64,000 nt of DNA from Purpureocillium takamizusanense. Lineage: Eukaryota > Ascomycota > Sordariomycetes > Hypocreales > Ophiocordycipitaceae. The notes under the pieces are model-generated. The model worked only from the letters and a program-made list of their open reading frames with translations, searched no databases and was not told where the DNA came from. The DNA lies in assembly GCF_022605165.1 (NCBI RefSeq), contig NC_063072.1, positions 1,984,001-2,048,000 on the forward strand, written 5' to 3'. Position numbers and translations under genes: made by a program. Positions 1-11,306 of this stretch are shown in pieces. Positions within the stretch are counted from its first letter, which is position 1, and every line of letters starts with the position of its first letter.

Positions 1-594
1 AAAGGCTCAGTGGTTGACGTCGAGACAAGAACTGCTCGTCTCCTCGGGTGGATGGGAAGTGCGCCAAACACGGATTACCAGGTACTTTACCCCCGCTGTG
101 ATTGGCTGGCCGGCTCCGACGTGTGTGCCTGAGGCCGCCGCCGCTGCCACGCCTAGGTAGCGCGTGTGGAGCCCCAGCCAGCGAGCCAGCCATAAACCCC
201 AGAAATTTTGCGGACAGCTTGCCTGCTCTTCTTTTTTCTCTTCTCTCACCATAATTGTACCACGGGCACATTTTATTGTAGGTGAGCTTGAGCCGCCTGT
301 TTGCCTCGCAGGCATGCGGTCCTCAGTCGAGTCTTCCTCTATCTTGTGCTCCAGATTGATTTCTATTACGCCGTTTATGGAAGCATGGGAGAGTAATTTC
401 GCTCCTTGACCGCTGCCTCTTACCGCCGGTCGTTACATTCCGCATTGATGGACTCGCTTGCGATGCTTCGCAAGAGGCGGGTATCCGTGAAAGCATACGA
501 AGTACGCACGTGTGAGGTGCGAGGGCTGCGTGAGGTGCATGTTCTCCTGTTGAGCAGGTCTCTCTCTATTTAAAGTTGCCAGGCACACGCCACG
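1..594. other. window edge, no supported gene
   Basis: Only short overlapping open frames with no recognisable domain are present. The right part should hold the 3' untranslated region of the SelO-like gene, which ends at 595 on the minus strand. Nothing else can be supported. Confidence 0.4.
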
Positions 595-2639
595 CTATGA
601 GCTGCAGCTACACTGGAGGGCCCGTTCAGTCCTGGGCACCTCGCCAACCCATCGCTGCTCCTCCTCTGCATCGCCCTTCCACGTAGCACCATTGAAGGTG
701 CGCCCGTCCCAGGCCTCTTCGAATGGGTTCAGCGCCATGTGCATGATGCGATCAAGGACGTCCCTCTCGCCTTCCTTTTCGACGCGTCGGATGACCTCGT
801 CGAGGATCCAGCCGCGAGGGACAAAATTGGGGTTGACCTGCTTCATCGCCTGCATGCGCTCCTCGTCCCGTGCCGGGGACACAGTGCCGTCACCGTCCTG
901 CCAGTCAGCAATGATCCTTGCCCGCCACTTATCGAGCCAAGACGCGAGCTGATCCCGGGCCTCGCCCTCGCTGGCCGTCTTGGGCGGTCCCTCCTGGTGG
1001 AAAAAGACGGAGGCCTTTTCCTTTCGGGCCTCCGGGGTGGAGAGGTCCGCCAGCTTGAGGCCACTCAGGCGGCGGAAGAAGTGGCTGAAATCTAATTCGA
1101 GGGTCTCCATGGTCGTAAAGATGGCGCTGATGAGCTCGTCATAATCTGACTTTTGAGCCTCTCGAAGGCCCAGGCGAGCAGTCATGAGCCGCTGGTACTC
1201 CGCAAGGGCGGTAGCCTTATACTCCTCGCCGGTCTGCATGATGAGCTTCTCCGCACGAGAGACGATCTCCTCCTCTTGGTTCTCCTTGACGCCCTCGGCA
1301 ACGAATGTCTCGTCGTCCACCATGGCCCCGGCACCTATCAATTCGCCAATAGCCTCTCCGAACCGGACGAGGTTCCACCAGATGATGGTAACCTGGTTAC
1401 CGTAGCTGTATCGCAGCATGTGGTCGTCGTGGTTGGGTGTGTAGGAGCGATCAAAGGTATCCATGAACCCAAACGGTCCAAAGTCTATTGACAGGCCGTA
1501 GATGGACGTGTTGTCCGTGTTCTGGCATCATGGTTAGCTGCGCTACCGGCGCAGGGAGATGAAGGGAGAGCGGGTCATACCAAGACGCCATTCATGAAGC
1601 CGTACGCCTGCCAGGCAGCGACCGTGAGGGCGTTCCTCCTCACAATCTCGCGGTACAGCCTGGTAAACCTGTTTTCCGCTGTCTCATCAGGTCCTTCAAT
1701 GTCTTTTGGCCCTAACCCACGCTTCGGCGCCGGCGACTGGTCTGGCTTTTCGGGGTCCGCAAGCCGGCCAGGGAGGTTTTCCCAGCCCCCAAAGACATCT
1801 TCGGCAATGTACGTGGCGAGTTTCCTGATTAGGTCCCTGTCTCCTCTCGCGCGCAAGATATCAAAGTTACCCAGCCGCAGCCACGACTGGGCGAAGCGCA
1901 GGACGATGGCCCCGGGCTCGATGGTCTCGCGCCTCACCTTGGAGTGCGGCAGGAGCGTGAGCGACAGCGCCCGGGTCGTGGGGATCTTGAGCGCGTTCAG
2001 GGCCTCGGAGACGACGAACTCGCGGATGCTCGATCGCAAAACAGCCTTGCCGTCGGCGAAGCGCGAGTAAGGCGTCAGGCCGGCGCCCTTGAGCTGCAGC
2101 TCGTAGCGCGTGCCGGACGCCGGGTTGGTCGTCTCGAACAGCGAAATGGCCCTCCCGTCACCGAGCTGACCAGCAAACTGTCCAAACTGAAAGCCTCCGT
2201 AGCACTGCGCCCACGGGTACCCCCCCTCGAGCTTCTCCTCGTCCCAACCGTAGAGCTTGTTGCCGGCGACGAACTGGCGGAAGTCGTCGGTCTTGACCTC
2301 GCTATCCTTGATGCCCAGGTCACGCAGGGCAGCGGGGCTCACGGCCAAGAGCTCGGGGTCCTGTTGCTGCTCGGGGCGCACCCAGGTGAAGAGGGCGTTG
2401 CGGACCTGCCGCGGGCCGATTTGGTCGCGGGGCGTCTTGTGAGACTCGGCCGGCGTCGGGAACCGGGCGTCAGGCGGGAGTGACTGCGTGAAGGTCCAGG
2501 ACTTGGGCAGGTCCTCGAGCGACGAACCGGCCTTCTGCGCCATAAGATTGCCGTTCGGCTGACGCGCCGTGGCCATGGCGGACGTGGTTCGGAAACAGAG
2601 CCGTCGGGTCAGTCCGGGTACAGCGGCTCGGAAGAGCAT
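595..2639 (-). CDS. Protein adenylyltransferase SelO/Fmp40 (YdiU family), mitochondrial
   Basis: SelO pseudokinases transfer AMP from ATP to protein Ser/Thr/Tyr residues; yeast Fmp40 acts in mitochondria in redox homeostasis. The model has two exons, 2639-1581 and 1521-595, giving 661 aa. A 59-nt intron (gtatga...ccag) interrupts the family signature GVL/NTDNTSIYGLSIDFGPFGFMD, which is restored by splicing. Other family marks are GDGRAISLFE (about residue 160), LKGAGLTPYSRFADGKAVLR (about 185) and a C-terminal NPNFVPRGWILDEVIR segment. The N-terminus is basic and Ser/Thr-rich with few acids, as expected for a mitochondrial presequence. The chosen start is the first ATG of the frame; the codon before it is TTG. 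The protein ends in CSCSS: the penultimate-motif Cys takes the place of Sec in animal SELENOO. It is divergent from the aldo-keto reductase across about 1 kb. Confidence 0.93.
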
Positions 2640-3669
2640 CAACGGCAGATGTTTGTCGGCGTGTGAGCGGGACCAAAGTCAAGAGCGGATTATTGCGTGC
2701 GTAGATGCGTAGGATCTCATCATCCCATCATGGCACCGAGAAGATTACCTGGCAATATGCGGCCACGATAGGATGGTGGCAATGATGACAAACTGACGAT
2801 GTATACTCAGAGGGTCCAGTAGTGTGGATTGACATCACCAACGACCGCGGCCCTGTTGGAGGGTGACACCCACTCCAGAGCCCGGTTCGACCCCACCATT
2901 GCGGCATGGCGGCCGGTGTAGACGGAACTAGCCCCCAACCAGTGTCGGGCATGTTCGCCAGCATGGCTCCAAGAGTGTCACCCATGGAAATTATTATTTC
3001 TGGTAGATGTCCTCGTAGAGGAACGGCAAGCCTCTGGAACCACATATAGCTGCCGGGAATAGCAAGAATGCAGACATCTCACTCTTGTGTTAGCCAGCGA
3101 AAGAAATCACCCGACCCAAGTTCCGTTCCGGACCCAAGTTCCGTTCCGTGTTCCGAGCTGCAGCTCGACCCCGCGATCCGGCTTGCTGGGTGTAGGGTGG
3201 CTGCGCCCTACCGCACTGACGCCATCGCCAACCTCCGAGACGACTTCCACCAGCAGTCGGTCATCTGTTTGGGGGTTCGCAGAGCCGTGCATGAAGTTTT
3301 GGCGCGTTGCCGAGGCCGGATCGCCCCCTGCACTGGGAAAACCGAGCTGCCAAATACGAAAGATGCGCCTTCCCCTCTTGACTGGGCTCATCTCATCATC
3401 AGGGTCCCAAGCCAAAGAAAGGTTGTTGTTAGTTGGGCGTCTGGCGGGGTAAATAAATGGGCAGATTCCCCCATCCAAGCAACGACATTTGCTCCACGAC
3501 TTGTGTAGTTAATGGTCTACGGGGCCACCACAGCTCCGCAAACCGGACGCATTGCCGACTACTTCAAGTATATTATGTAGAGGCAGCCAGCCTCCTACCC
3601 CCACCAGTCTTGATAACCGGCTCTCTACAGTTCTCCTCCCCAGAGCAAAGCACAACAAGCAAGACGAAA
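2640..3669. promoter_or_regulatory. divergent intergenic region SelO / aldo-keto reductase
   Basis: About 1.0 kb separates the two divergent start codons, so both promoters should lie here. It contains an 18-bp direct repeat at 3113-3148. The open frames inside it show no domain and no codon bias. Confidence 0.5.
3113..3148. repeat. 18-bp tandem direct repeat (2 copies)
   Basis: The unit GACCCAAGTTCCGTTCCG occurs twice head to tail and is followed by a partial third copy (tgttccg). It lies about 520 bp upstream of the aldo-keto reductase start, so it could be a promoter element, but nothing further supports this. Confidence 0.8.
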
Positions 3670-4805
3670 ATGAACTCCATCGGCTCCTCGTTCCAACCAG
3701 ACGCCTCGGGCACCGCGCCCAAGCAAGGCCCGTTCCTGCCGACCCTGAAGCTCAACGACGGCAACGAGATTCCCCTGGTGAGTACCTAGTAAAATACACA
3801 CACGCACGGCGATGACGCCATCGATGCATGCTCTCTCTCTTCCCACTTCTCCAAGGTCGCGATCCGTCCGACTGTGTATTGACCATCTCGTGCCGGCAGG
3901 TTGGATACGGTCTCGGAACCAAGAGGGGCAAATGGGACGACGCTGCCAAAGCCCCGCTGGACCAGTCCATCGTCGACGTCACCAAGGAGGCCATTGAGCT
4001 CGGCTACCGTCACCTGGACGGCGCCGAAGGTGCGCGCCCCTCCCCGCTGCGTTCCAGCCGCCATCATCCCAGCATTGACACAGGGCCTCCCCTAGGGTAC
4101 GCAAACGAGGAGGAGCTCGGCGCCGCCATCAAGGCGTCCAAGGTGCCCCGCGAGCAGCTCTTCGTCACCACCAAGATCCACGCCGTGCACAAGAAGAATG
4201 TCGAGGAGGCCTTCGCCCTCTCCCTCAAGAAGCTCGGCCTCGACTACGTGGACCTGTACCTCCTCCACGGCCCCTGGTTCGCCGACACGGAGCAGGAGCT
4301 GCAGCAGCGTTGGGCCGAGCTCGAGGCCATCAAGGCGTCCGGAAGGGCTAGGTCCATCGGCGTCTCCAATTTCCTGCAAGAGCACGTCGAGTCCGTCTTG
4401 AAGACGGCCAAGGTCCCGCCCGCCATCAACCAGATTGAGTTTCACCCCTATCTGCAGCACGGAGACCTGCTTCCCTTCTTGAGGAAGAACAACATCGCCG
4501 CTGCCGCGTACGGCCCGCTCGTGCCGCTCACAACGGCCACCGACGGTCCCGTCAACGCGCTCTGGAAGCAGCTGGCGGACAAGTATGGTGTCTCGGAGTC
4601 GGAGATTGGGCTGAGGTGGTGCATCGACCAGGGATTGGTGGTGCTCACCACCAGCTCCAAAAAGGAGCGGTTGGAACGCTATCTCAAGAAGCTCCCGCTC
4701 ATCAAGCTGACACCCAAAGAAGTGTCCGATATCGCGGAGCTGGGTCAGCAAAAGCACTATCGCTCCTTCTGGAAGGAACGTTTCGCCCCAGACGACAGGC
4801 GGTAG
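3670..4805 (+). CDS. NAD(P)H-dependent aldo-keto reductase
   Basis: AKR-fold TIM-barrel oxidoreductase that reduces aldehydes or ketones with NAD(P)H; it resembles fungal xylose-reductase/GCY-type enzymes, but the substrate cannot be told. Exons are 3670-3777, 3900-4029 and 4096-4805, giving 315 aa, the usual family length. Introns are 122 nt (gtgagt...gcag) and 66 nt (gtgcgc...ctag). The catalytic tetrad is intact: Asp76 (HLDGAE), Tyr81 (GYANEEE), Lys106 (VTTKIH) and His137 (LYLLHGPW). The signatures SIGVSNF and [11 protein letters not shown] follow. Near the C-terminus [14 protein letters not shown] matches the cofactor-phosphate-binding region (KSSxxxR type). The gene converges with the XRCC4-like gene 136 bp downstream. 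Confidence 0.93.
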
Positions 4806-4941
4806 ATGGCTGGTACATATCCACTACGGTCAAGATCGCAGGGGGCCGTCAATTACACGATTTGACGACCAGTCGGGACCGGGGAGTCATGTGCTTCCAT
4901 CATTCAAGTGTGTGTTGTGCCTCGAATGTATTTCCCAATGA

Positions 4942-6076
4942 TCATAGCTCATCATCCGAGTCCGTGTCATTAGCAGCAGCTGGAGCCCGTGCACTGGCCC
5001 TTCTAGTGGCAAACGGTAGGCTGCGCGGTGCTGGTGGAGGATCTTGCACCTTCTTCTTGGGGGGCGTCTTTTGTCGCTTGCCGCCTCTTTTGCCACCCTC
5101 TCGGGCTGCTTCTGGCTCGGCTGCATCCTCGTCGTCCACGCTTGCTGTAGATGCTGTGCCCTCGCTTGTTTCACCGGGGTCTGTGTCCTCGAGCTCCTCC
5201 TTGATCATGTCCACAACTCCGTCTGCCTCCCCATCTTCGGCGTTGTTGGATGCCCCCGCTTTCCTTTTCGCTGGGCGCGATGGGGCTGCACGTCGGGCAG
5301 GTTGGTCTTCCTGCTGGGGTGGTTGTGAGGTCGGCCGCCCCCCGTCGAAAGATGACGATGCAATGATCTTCTGCTGCTCCCGGATCTTGACCTTTTTCTC
5401 GTTGAGCAGGTCCCGGAACTTTTGAAGCAAGGCTGTCTCGTCGTCCTGTTTGGCCTGTACTAGGTCGTCGAGTTGTGACTGTAGTTCCGTGACTGTGGTC
5501 TCTAGCTCCCGATTTTTGCTGAGGCAGGAGGATGCCTCGAGTTTAGCCTGGGCCAGGGCGTCAAGGGTTACGTCGCACCACTGGAAGAGCTCAATGCCCT
5601 CTTTCCAATCGCACTTCAAGGTGATGTCGCCCAGTCGTTGCTGTCGGAGTTAGCCGCCTACTCTCCGTCGGCGATGATGCTTTGCCCTACCGTGATTCCT
5701 TGCACCTGCTTACGCACGGTGACCGCAATGCTGGACTCGGTCGAGACCGTGGTGGTCACTTGGATGTCATCAGGCATCTCCTGATTGAAAATGGACTCAA
5801 GAATGTGCTCCCATTCCTTTTCTGATACGGGGCAGTTCTTGACCCGAAGTGATGACACCCGGTCATGTTTCACTACGCGTCGATTGGTCAGTCAGTCTTT
5901 GCCGAAGCTCGATGATGGCGAGGGTACTGACAGGTGCACACGTACGGCGCCTTCACTTCGGTCGCAACGAGCTTGAGGTCCAGTGCCTTGCGGCCAGAGG
6001 ATGTGACTTGGACGAGAACTGATGAAGACTCCTCATCGCTGCGAGGGAACTTGAGGACCCGGGCGGTGTTTGCCAT
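4942..6076 (-). CDS. XRCC4/Lif1-like non-homologous end-joining factor
   Basis: XRCC4 (yeast Lif1) binds and stabilises DNA ligase IV and forms filaments with XLF during double-strand-break repair in the nucleus. Exons are 6076-5932, 5872-5691 and 5640-4942, giving 341 aa (human XRCC4 is 336). Introns are 59 nt (gtcagt...gtag, phase 1) and 50 nt (gtaggg...acag, phase 0). The N-terminal beta-sandwich head covers about residues 1-115, with LKCDWKEGIELFQW at its end. A long coiled coil follows from about 125 to 190 (heptads through LSKNRELETTVTELQSQLDD and LLNEKKVKIREQQKII). The tail is acidic and basic, with a likely nuclear signal (PAKRKAG) and an acidic end (DTDSDDEL). This is assigned from fold layout and the NEKKVKIR motif; XLF is the main alternative. 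Confidence 0.82.
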
Positions 6077-7317
6077 GGTGCCGTCTCAAGTGTTTCAAGG
6101 ATGTGGACAAGCCTTGACGGTTTCAGCAGTGGCGCGGGACACAGGGTACAGTATGATCCGTTGCCCAACAAGTGCGGCTGCTAATCTCAAGCCTGAGCGC
6201 GCAATGTTGACCAAGACCTCGGCGTAGGTAGCTGGGACGGCGCGACCAACGAGACGAGGGAGCGTGACGTCCAGGTGCGTCCGAGCACGGCGGCACGGTA
6301 ATGCGAAGACAGGGCCGCAGGCTTGGAGAAGAAGAGGCAATAAACCTGGAGGCGTTCCGAGCCAGGAATGTTTGCTTCCTTGCGCGGGCGGCTGGCTGGT
6401 AGGTGGTGATGCTTCCTCATTTGAACTGCCCAGCTGAGCTGAGTGTGAGTACGGGTGAAACCACGCCGAAGCTGCAGCCCAGGCAGCAGAGCAGCGGGCT
6501 GGGACACACCGCCCGTAGCTCCCCGCCGCCAGGCACCTTCACGTCATTATTAGGTGCGTTTTGGTGGGGCGCGGGCGGTGGACGCCTCAGGCCTCCTCGA
6601 GGAATCGATGGACAATTCAAAGGGGCAGTAGCCTAACTACTTAGTATTCTGTACTCAGTAACTACCTAGTACACCTGCAAACGAAGCAGACTGGCTCCGG
6701 CTGCCGCTCGGATATCGGAAGACAGCGCTAGCGATTCGCAGTAGTAACCAGTAGTTATTCAGGCCCCCCCCATCCGCGAGGGCACCTATGGACTCTAGCA
6801 TTTGAAGAACGCAAACTGTCTTAGCCCGGCGCCCGATGCGCCCAACAAGTCTTGTTCACGGCGAGAGAGTCGATTGGTTGACGCACACGCCGTGACTGCT
6901 CGGGACGGGAGCCATGGAGCGCGGCGCAAGCGATGTGACGGCGGAGCGGGAACAGGGCGAATTTGAATACATACATACGGAACATGGCCGGCGCATTCTA
7001 CATCATCGCCCTCTACTCAAGACTGGCATTGGCCTGACCACTGACACCGACGCCGCTGGCACCTCTGTTGGACCATACATACCTCGTGAGGCCGGGCTAT
7101 TTCTTCAAGTCTCAGGGGGCGCCTTTCTACATGTCTCACGGGTGTCGTGTCTCGTTTGCCTCATTGATTCTATCTATGCTCATGACCACCGGCCCGGGAT
7201 AACTGGGACTCGTCCCACGGCCGCCCACGAATGATAAAAAGTCTTGCCCTCCGCCTTTTCTGCGAGTTACTAGTCGCTCCGCCGCCAAGCGCATCACTTA
7301 ATACCTGCCAACGGACG
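6077..7317. other. intergenic, no supported gene
   Basis: Promoter side of the XRCC4-like gene (minus) and of the small secreted peptide gene (plus). The open frames here (such as the one at 6914-7234) show no domain, no signal peptide and no splice support. Confidence 0.4.
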
Positions 7318-7635
7318 ATGAACCTGTCCATTCTGGCTCTCCTCGCTGCAGGAGCAACGGCTCTGCCACTTGCCCGTGTACTGCTCACAGAACACTAGCC
7401 ACTTACAAAGCTAATCCGAGTCTAGTCGAACGCGAGAGCCACATCGATACCCCCCAATGACTCCGCCATACTCAAAGATGCGGCTGAGTTGTCTGCACCG
7501 GCGAATGCTCAGGCACACCCTGGCCTCATCGAAAGGAGTATAGGCCCACGACAGCTCGATCAAGTAACAGGATTTTTGGGAAGCTTACTAGGAGGGCTAG
7601 GAGGGCTAGGAGGGCTAGGAGGAAAAGGAGGATGA
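7318..7635 (+). CDS. small secreted Gly/Leu-repeat peptide (hypothetical)
   Basis: No family recognised. The model has two exons: 7318-7377 (20 codons) and 7426-7635, giving 89 aa. The 48-nt intron runs gtactg...gtctag with a CTAAT branch-like site (gctaatcc). Exon 1 encodes an almost ideal signal peptide (MNLSILALLAAGATALPLAR) with a likely cleavage after ATA. The mature peptide is about 70 aa, lacks Cys, and ends in a Leu/Gly tandem repeat (GSLLGGLGGLGGLGGKGG) encoded by three direct 9-bp repeats (ggagggcta). It is open only in this frame after splicing. It sits beside the RIPed transposon block, a common setting for lineage-specific secreted proteins. The GTACTG donor is acceptable but not ideal, so an unspliced 22-codon version cannot be excluded. 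Confidence 0.6.
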
Positions 7636-8298
7636 TGACGACTAGAGCCAGGGCGAAAAGAGGAGGCGAGGTAGGACTTTGTTGAGGAGGAGGAAAAGAA
7701 CGCAGTGGTAGGGGATCGGCTAGAGGTGTTGTCGGAAGAGGAAGTATAGGTAGAGGAGGCAGCGGCGGTCTTCAAGACTGTTGAAAATGCCCCGGGAACT
7801 TGGCCATGGAGTGATGAGGCCCGATGACGTGGTGAGCAATGAATATAATACTCATGGTGTCGAGGCGCCTTACTTTATACAAATGGACTCTGACACCCAC
7901 ACGGACTAATGGCAGTACGTAGTAGCAGCTCTGTCGTCCATTGGTGACGGGCAAGGCATCATCACAAAGTTTATTCGCACAGAGAAGATGCGCCAGTGAG
8001 GCATGGCGAAATGGCCCCACAATCGCGGCTCCCGGCCGACTGGTACGAAATACTAGGTACGGAAAACCCGCGACATTCAGGCCCTGCTCGGCAAGCCTCT
8101 ATTAGCATAACAGAGGTAGCAAAATTGGGTTTTTGAGGACGCAGATAAAATGAAAAATGCCTCTTGTCCTCTTCTGGCAATAGAAAATTAGGTTAGACGA
8201 AGGGAACGGTAGGGGTCTTGAGTTATGCAGACGTCGCGATATATCTTCTACCGCCATACCTAAAAGGACGCATTTTCTTAGCATCTATACCTTTTCAA
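7636..8298. other. intergenic, left flank of RIP block
   Basis: Normal CpA/TpG content up to about 8290, after which base composition changes abruptly. No gene is supported. Confidence 0.4.
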
Positions 8299-11210
8299 GC
8301 CATAAGGTAATCGTTATAGCGCTATAAAGAAACCCGCGCTTCGAAGGTACGGTTTCTTAACTAACCCTTCGTAATAACCCCTATCGGCGCGTTCCTCTAT
8401 ACTATATGCATTTTATATATATATAAGAGAGTAGCCTCGACGGCTCGAATTGTCTTACCTATCGCGCTATAATTATATATAAAGATATCTTTCTAACTAT
8501 AGTAATTACGGTAACGGTAATTTTTATTCTTTCGCTAATAGCTTACGTTAAATACTACTATCGTAGCCTTAGTCGGTAGCCTCGTTATAATATTATGCGA
8601 TATACCGGTTTAAAAGTCTCGTATCCTATATAAGGCTCGTAAAGTCGTTAACGCCGGCGGACTTAAAGCTACTCTTATAAAGGTCAATAATCTACTTAAA
8701 GGTCTAGAGTTAACTTTCTTTAGCCTATTTCAAATAGATAAAGAGACCTTCTATAAGCTCTATAGCTAGCTAAAGGTAAATATAAACCTAAAGTAATTAC
8801 GATATTAGTCCTTAAAGATAAAGGTTATAATCTTCCTTTATATATATAGCTATAGGTAGGTTTAACGGTCTATAATAGCCCTATTTAGTATTAATAAAAG
8901 TACTATATCGATTATCTTTCGAGTAATCTTAGATCCTATACGGAAGTTATATATTACCTTCGTTCGTTAGCCTTTAAATAGCTTTATATCTCTAAGTATT
9001 GCCGAGTCTATAAAATATTATACCTTTACCGGCTATATTAGCGCTATTAATAAGACCTTAATCGCGGCTTAGATATTAAAGACTTATTAACGCTAGTTCT
9101 ATAACTATAAGGGTAACTTAACGTAGAATATACTTACCGCTATAACGCTCGATAGGCTCTTTATATATATTCTTATTAGCGTAAAAGGTAATATAAATAA
9201 TATAACGCTCTTATAAGTTACGATAAGTATAAGCTTTAAGGTATTAACGAACCGTTATTATCTCGGCGATTAAGGCTTCCCTATATCTAAAGGAATCCTT
9301 ATACTTTTAGTTAGCATTCGTTATTATCTCGATAATTAAAGATATATACTAAATAAGCCCGCTAAAGTTAAGGAGCTTTTTAATCTTTATTACGTAAAGC
9401 TTCGGGTTATTATAGAGTAGGTTTTCGGTCGGCTAAAAAGGAAGTTTAAGATCGTAAGGTATAACCTAATAGAATACTATTTCCGCGGCTAGATAAAGAT
9501 TATATATACTATAACGGGCCTCTAGAACTTTATTTAGCTCGATAGTAATATTAATACGTTATTTAAAGCTAGGTTAAAAGAAGATCTTAATTAACTATAT
9601 AAGAAAGCAATTTAGCCGGCTAGCGAGATAGTAAAGGAGTTTCGTAATACTATCGTAAAGGATAACTAGGATATATATAAGGTATACCTTATAGATATAA
9701 TAGAAAGCGAGGATATATTTAATAATAGCTCTAACGAGGAATAAAGAGGTTAAAAGGTTAAAAATATAGCTATAATATATTATATTATAAGGGAGCAAAA
9801 AGGTATACTTTATATATATTTAAACGGCTACTTAGCCTATAAGGCTAGCTAGCTAGCCGCCTATATAAAAAAGTCATTATCTTTATCGTTAATAAGGCCT
9901 ACCCTTTTAACGCTTATATTAACGGCTTTATTAACGCCTATATTAATAGCTTTATTAATGCCTTTAATAAGTAGCCTTATCTAGCTATTAAGGTATGCCT
10001 TCTTTAAGGCCCTATTATCGCTAGCGCTATTCTATATAACTACTTAGTATCTCTCCGTTATAGTAATAGTAAACTCGACGAGTTAATATAGCTATAGCTA
10101 CTTAAACTAACTTTTATAGTCCCTTAAAGCCTTCTCGATATCGTTAGCGCTAGGCTCGCGATTTAGTATTATAAATAAAGTCTATAACGATATTAAATTA
10201 CGAAGAGATATAGAGACTAAATCTAACGAGCCTATAATACTATCGTCGATTACTTACTTCTTCCTTAGCCGCTATAACGACGATATAAAGCTCGTAGTCT
10301 ACTTTATTGCCTATTAGTTAAATAACGAAGAGGTAACTAAAATACCCTATATAGCTAGCGTTATTATTAATACCCTTAATACCGGCGTTAGCGTTAGCGG
10401 CTATATACCCTTATTTCTAACTTTATCTTTATCTCTAGCTTCGTCGTTAGCTTTAGCTTCTTTAATAGTCTCTCGGGCCTCCTTTACTTATAAGAAGCTA
10501 TTAAGATTAACTACTTCGATCCCCTTATCGTTATCGACTTTAATAATATAGCCGGCAATAGATATATTCGATAGGAAAACGGTATTATATAGACTTACCC
10601 GAGGTAAGCTAACTATACGTAATTAATACCCCTTCTCTTTAAATCTTTAGTTATATTTAGCCTATTACTTATCTATAGCCTTAAGTATACCCGTCTCTTC
10701 GTCGTATATATAGCCTATACCGTAGAAGTCTCTTATCTATAAGAAATAGCGATACTTCTTCTAAAGGTTACTATAATAGTTATATAGTCTCTTAACGGTC
10801 TAGTCTAGGCATAGCGATAGAAAACGGTCCTTAAGTAACGGTATAATCGTCTCTATTGTCGACTTTATATATATAGCTTTATCCGACTCGAGCCTACCTT
10901 TATTTTGAGCCTTACGTAAGAACTTAAGGAATAATATCGTTATCTCGGGCCGCTATATATACCTCTTCGAGGCCTTTTTTCCCTTAGTCTCGCTAGCTAC
11001 GCTATCGTCGTTTAGGATAGCTTCGGTAGCGCTTATCGAAGCTTACTTTAGTCTCGCGGGCGGCAGCGGCGGCGGCATTAGTTCCGTCGGACTAGGCTCG
11101 TTAGAGACGTCTTCCGTAACGATAGATATCTCTTCTTTAGTAGCGGGCTCGGTAGCAACGGCGGCGCGGGTCTTCTTACGCGGTATCGTAAGGGTTATAG
11201 GTATGGTGTT
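8299..11210. mobile_element. RIP-mutated PIF/Harbinger-type DNA transposon block
   Basis: About 2.9 kb is strongly AT-rich, full of TpA and almost without CpA/TpG, while flanking DNA is normal. This is the footprint of repeat-induced point mutation (C to T, preferentially at CpA, on both strands). Within it, conceptual translation of the plus strand gives a Harbinger transposase broken by many TAA/TAG codons (separate entry). The minus strand near 10,900-11,300 gives a second relic. Edges are placed where the dinucleotide bias stops. No terminal inverted repeat could be fixed because RIP has altered the ends. Confidence 0.85.
8700..9593 (+). pseudogene. Harbinger-type transposase relic (DDE_Tnp_4), RIP-inactivated
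   Basis: Reading through stops in one frame gives recognisable Harbinger blocks: a region like IDKETFYKLYS, then TGYISAINKTLIAA (first catalytic Asp block, Asp changed to Asn), FYNYKGNLT, TLDRLFIY (second Asp block), then KELFNLYYVKLRVIIE and VFGRLKRKFKIVRYNL (Glu block). Most internal stops are TAG or TAA where Gln or Trp is expected, as RIP produces. The reading ends at the TAA at 9591-9593. It cannot encode a functional enzyme. Confidence 0.8.
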
Positions 11211-11306
11211 TTGAAAAGTAGCAAATTCAATAACCCCGACAGGCGCGCCCACGACTAGAATACTGCCACAGCCGGTCTCAATAAGGAAGGTAGTGAGGGA
11301 AAGCAT
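10750..11306 (-). pseudogene. probable Harbinger accessory Myb-like ORF relic
   Basis: PIF/Harbinger elements carry a second, Myb/SANT-type DNA-binding ORF. On the minus strand, after an open stretch of 87 codons (11306-11043), the frame continues through stops with a segment resembling RPEITILFLKFLRKAQNKGR and KSTIETIIPLLKDRF, typical in layout of fungal Myb/SANT-like transposon proteins. The first 80-100 bp lie outside the RIP bias, so the true start, or a fusion with host flank, is uncertain. The assignment is by position and general similarity only. Confidence 0.4.

Noticed and set aside
9595..9798. minus-strand frame in the AT-rich block
   Set aside because: Composed of Ile/Tyr/Leu from RIPed TpA-rich DNA; no coding sense.
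8270..11230. possible terminal inverted repeat around ccttttcaa / ttgaaaag at the RIP-block edges
   Set aside because: Only about eight bases match and no 3-bp TWA target duplication could be placed; RIP has blurred the ends.
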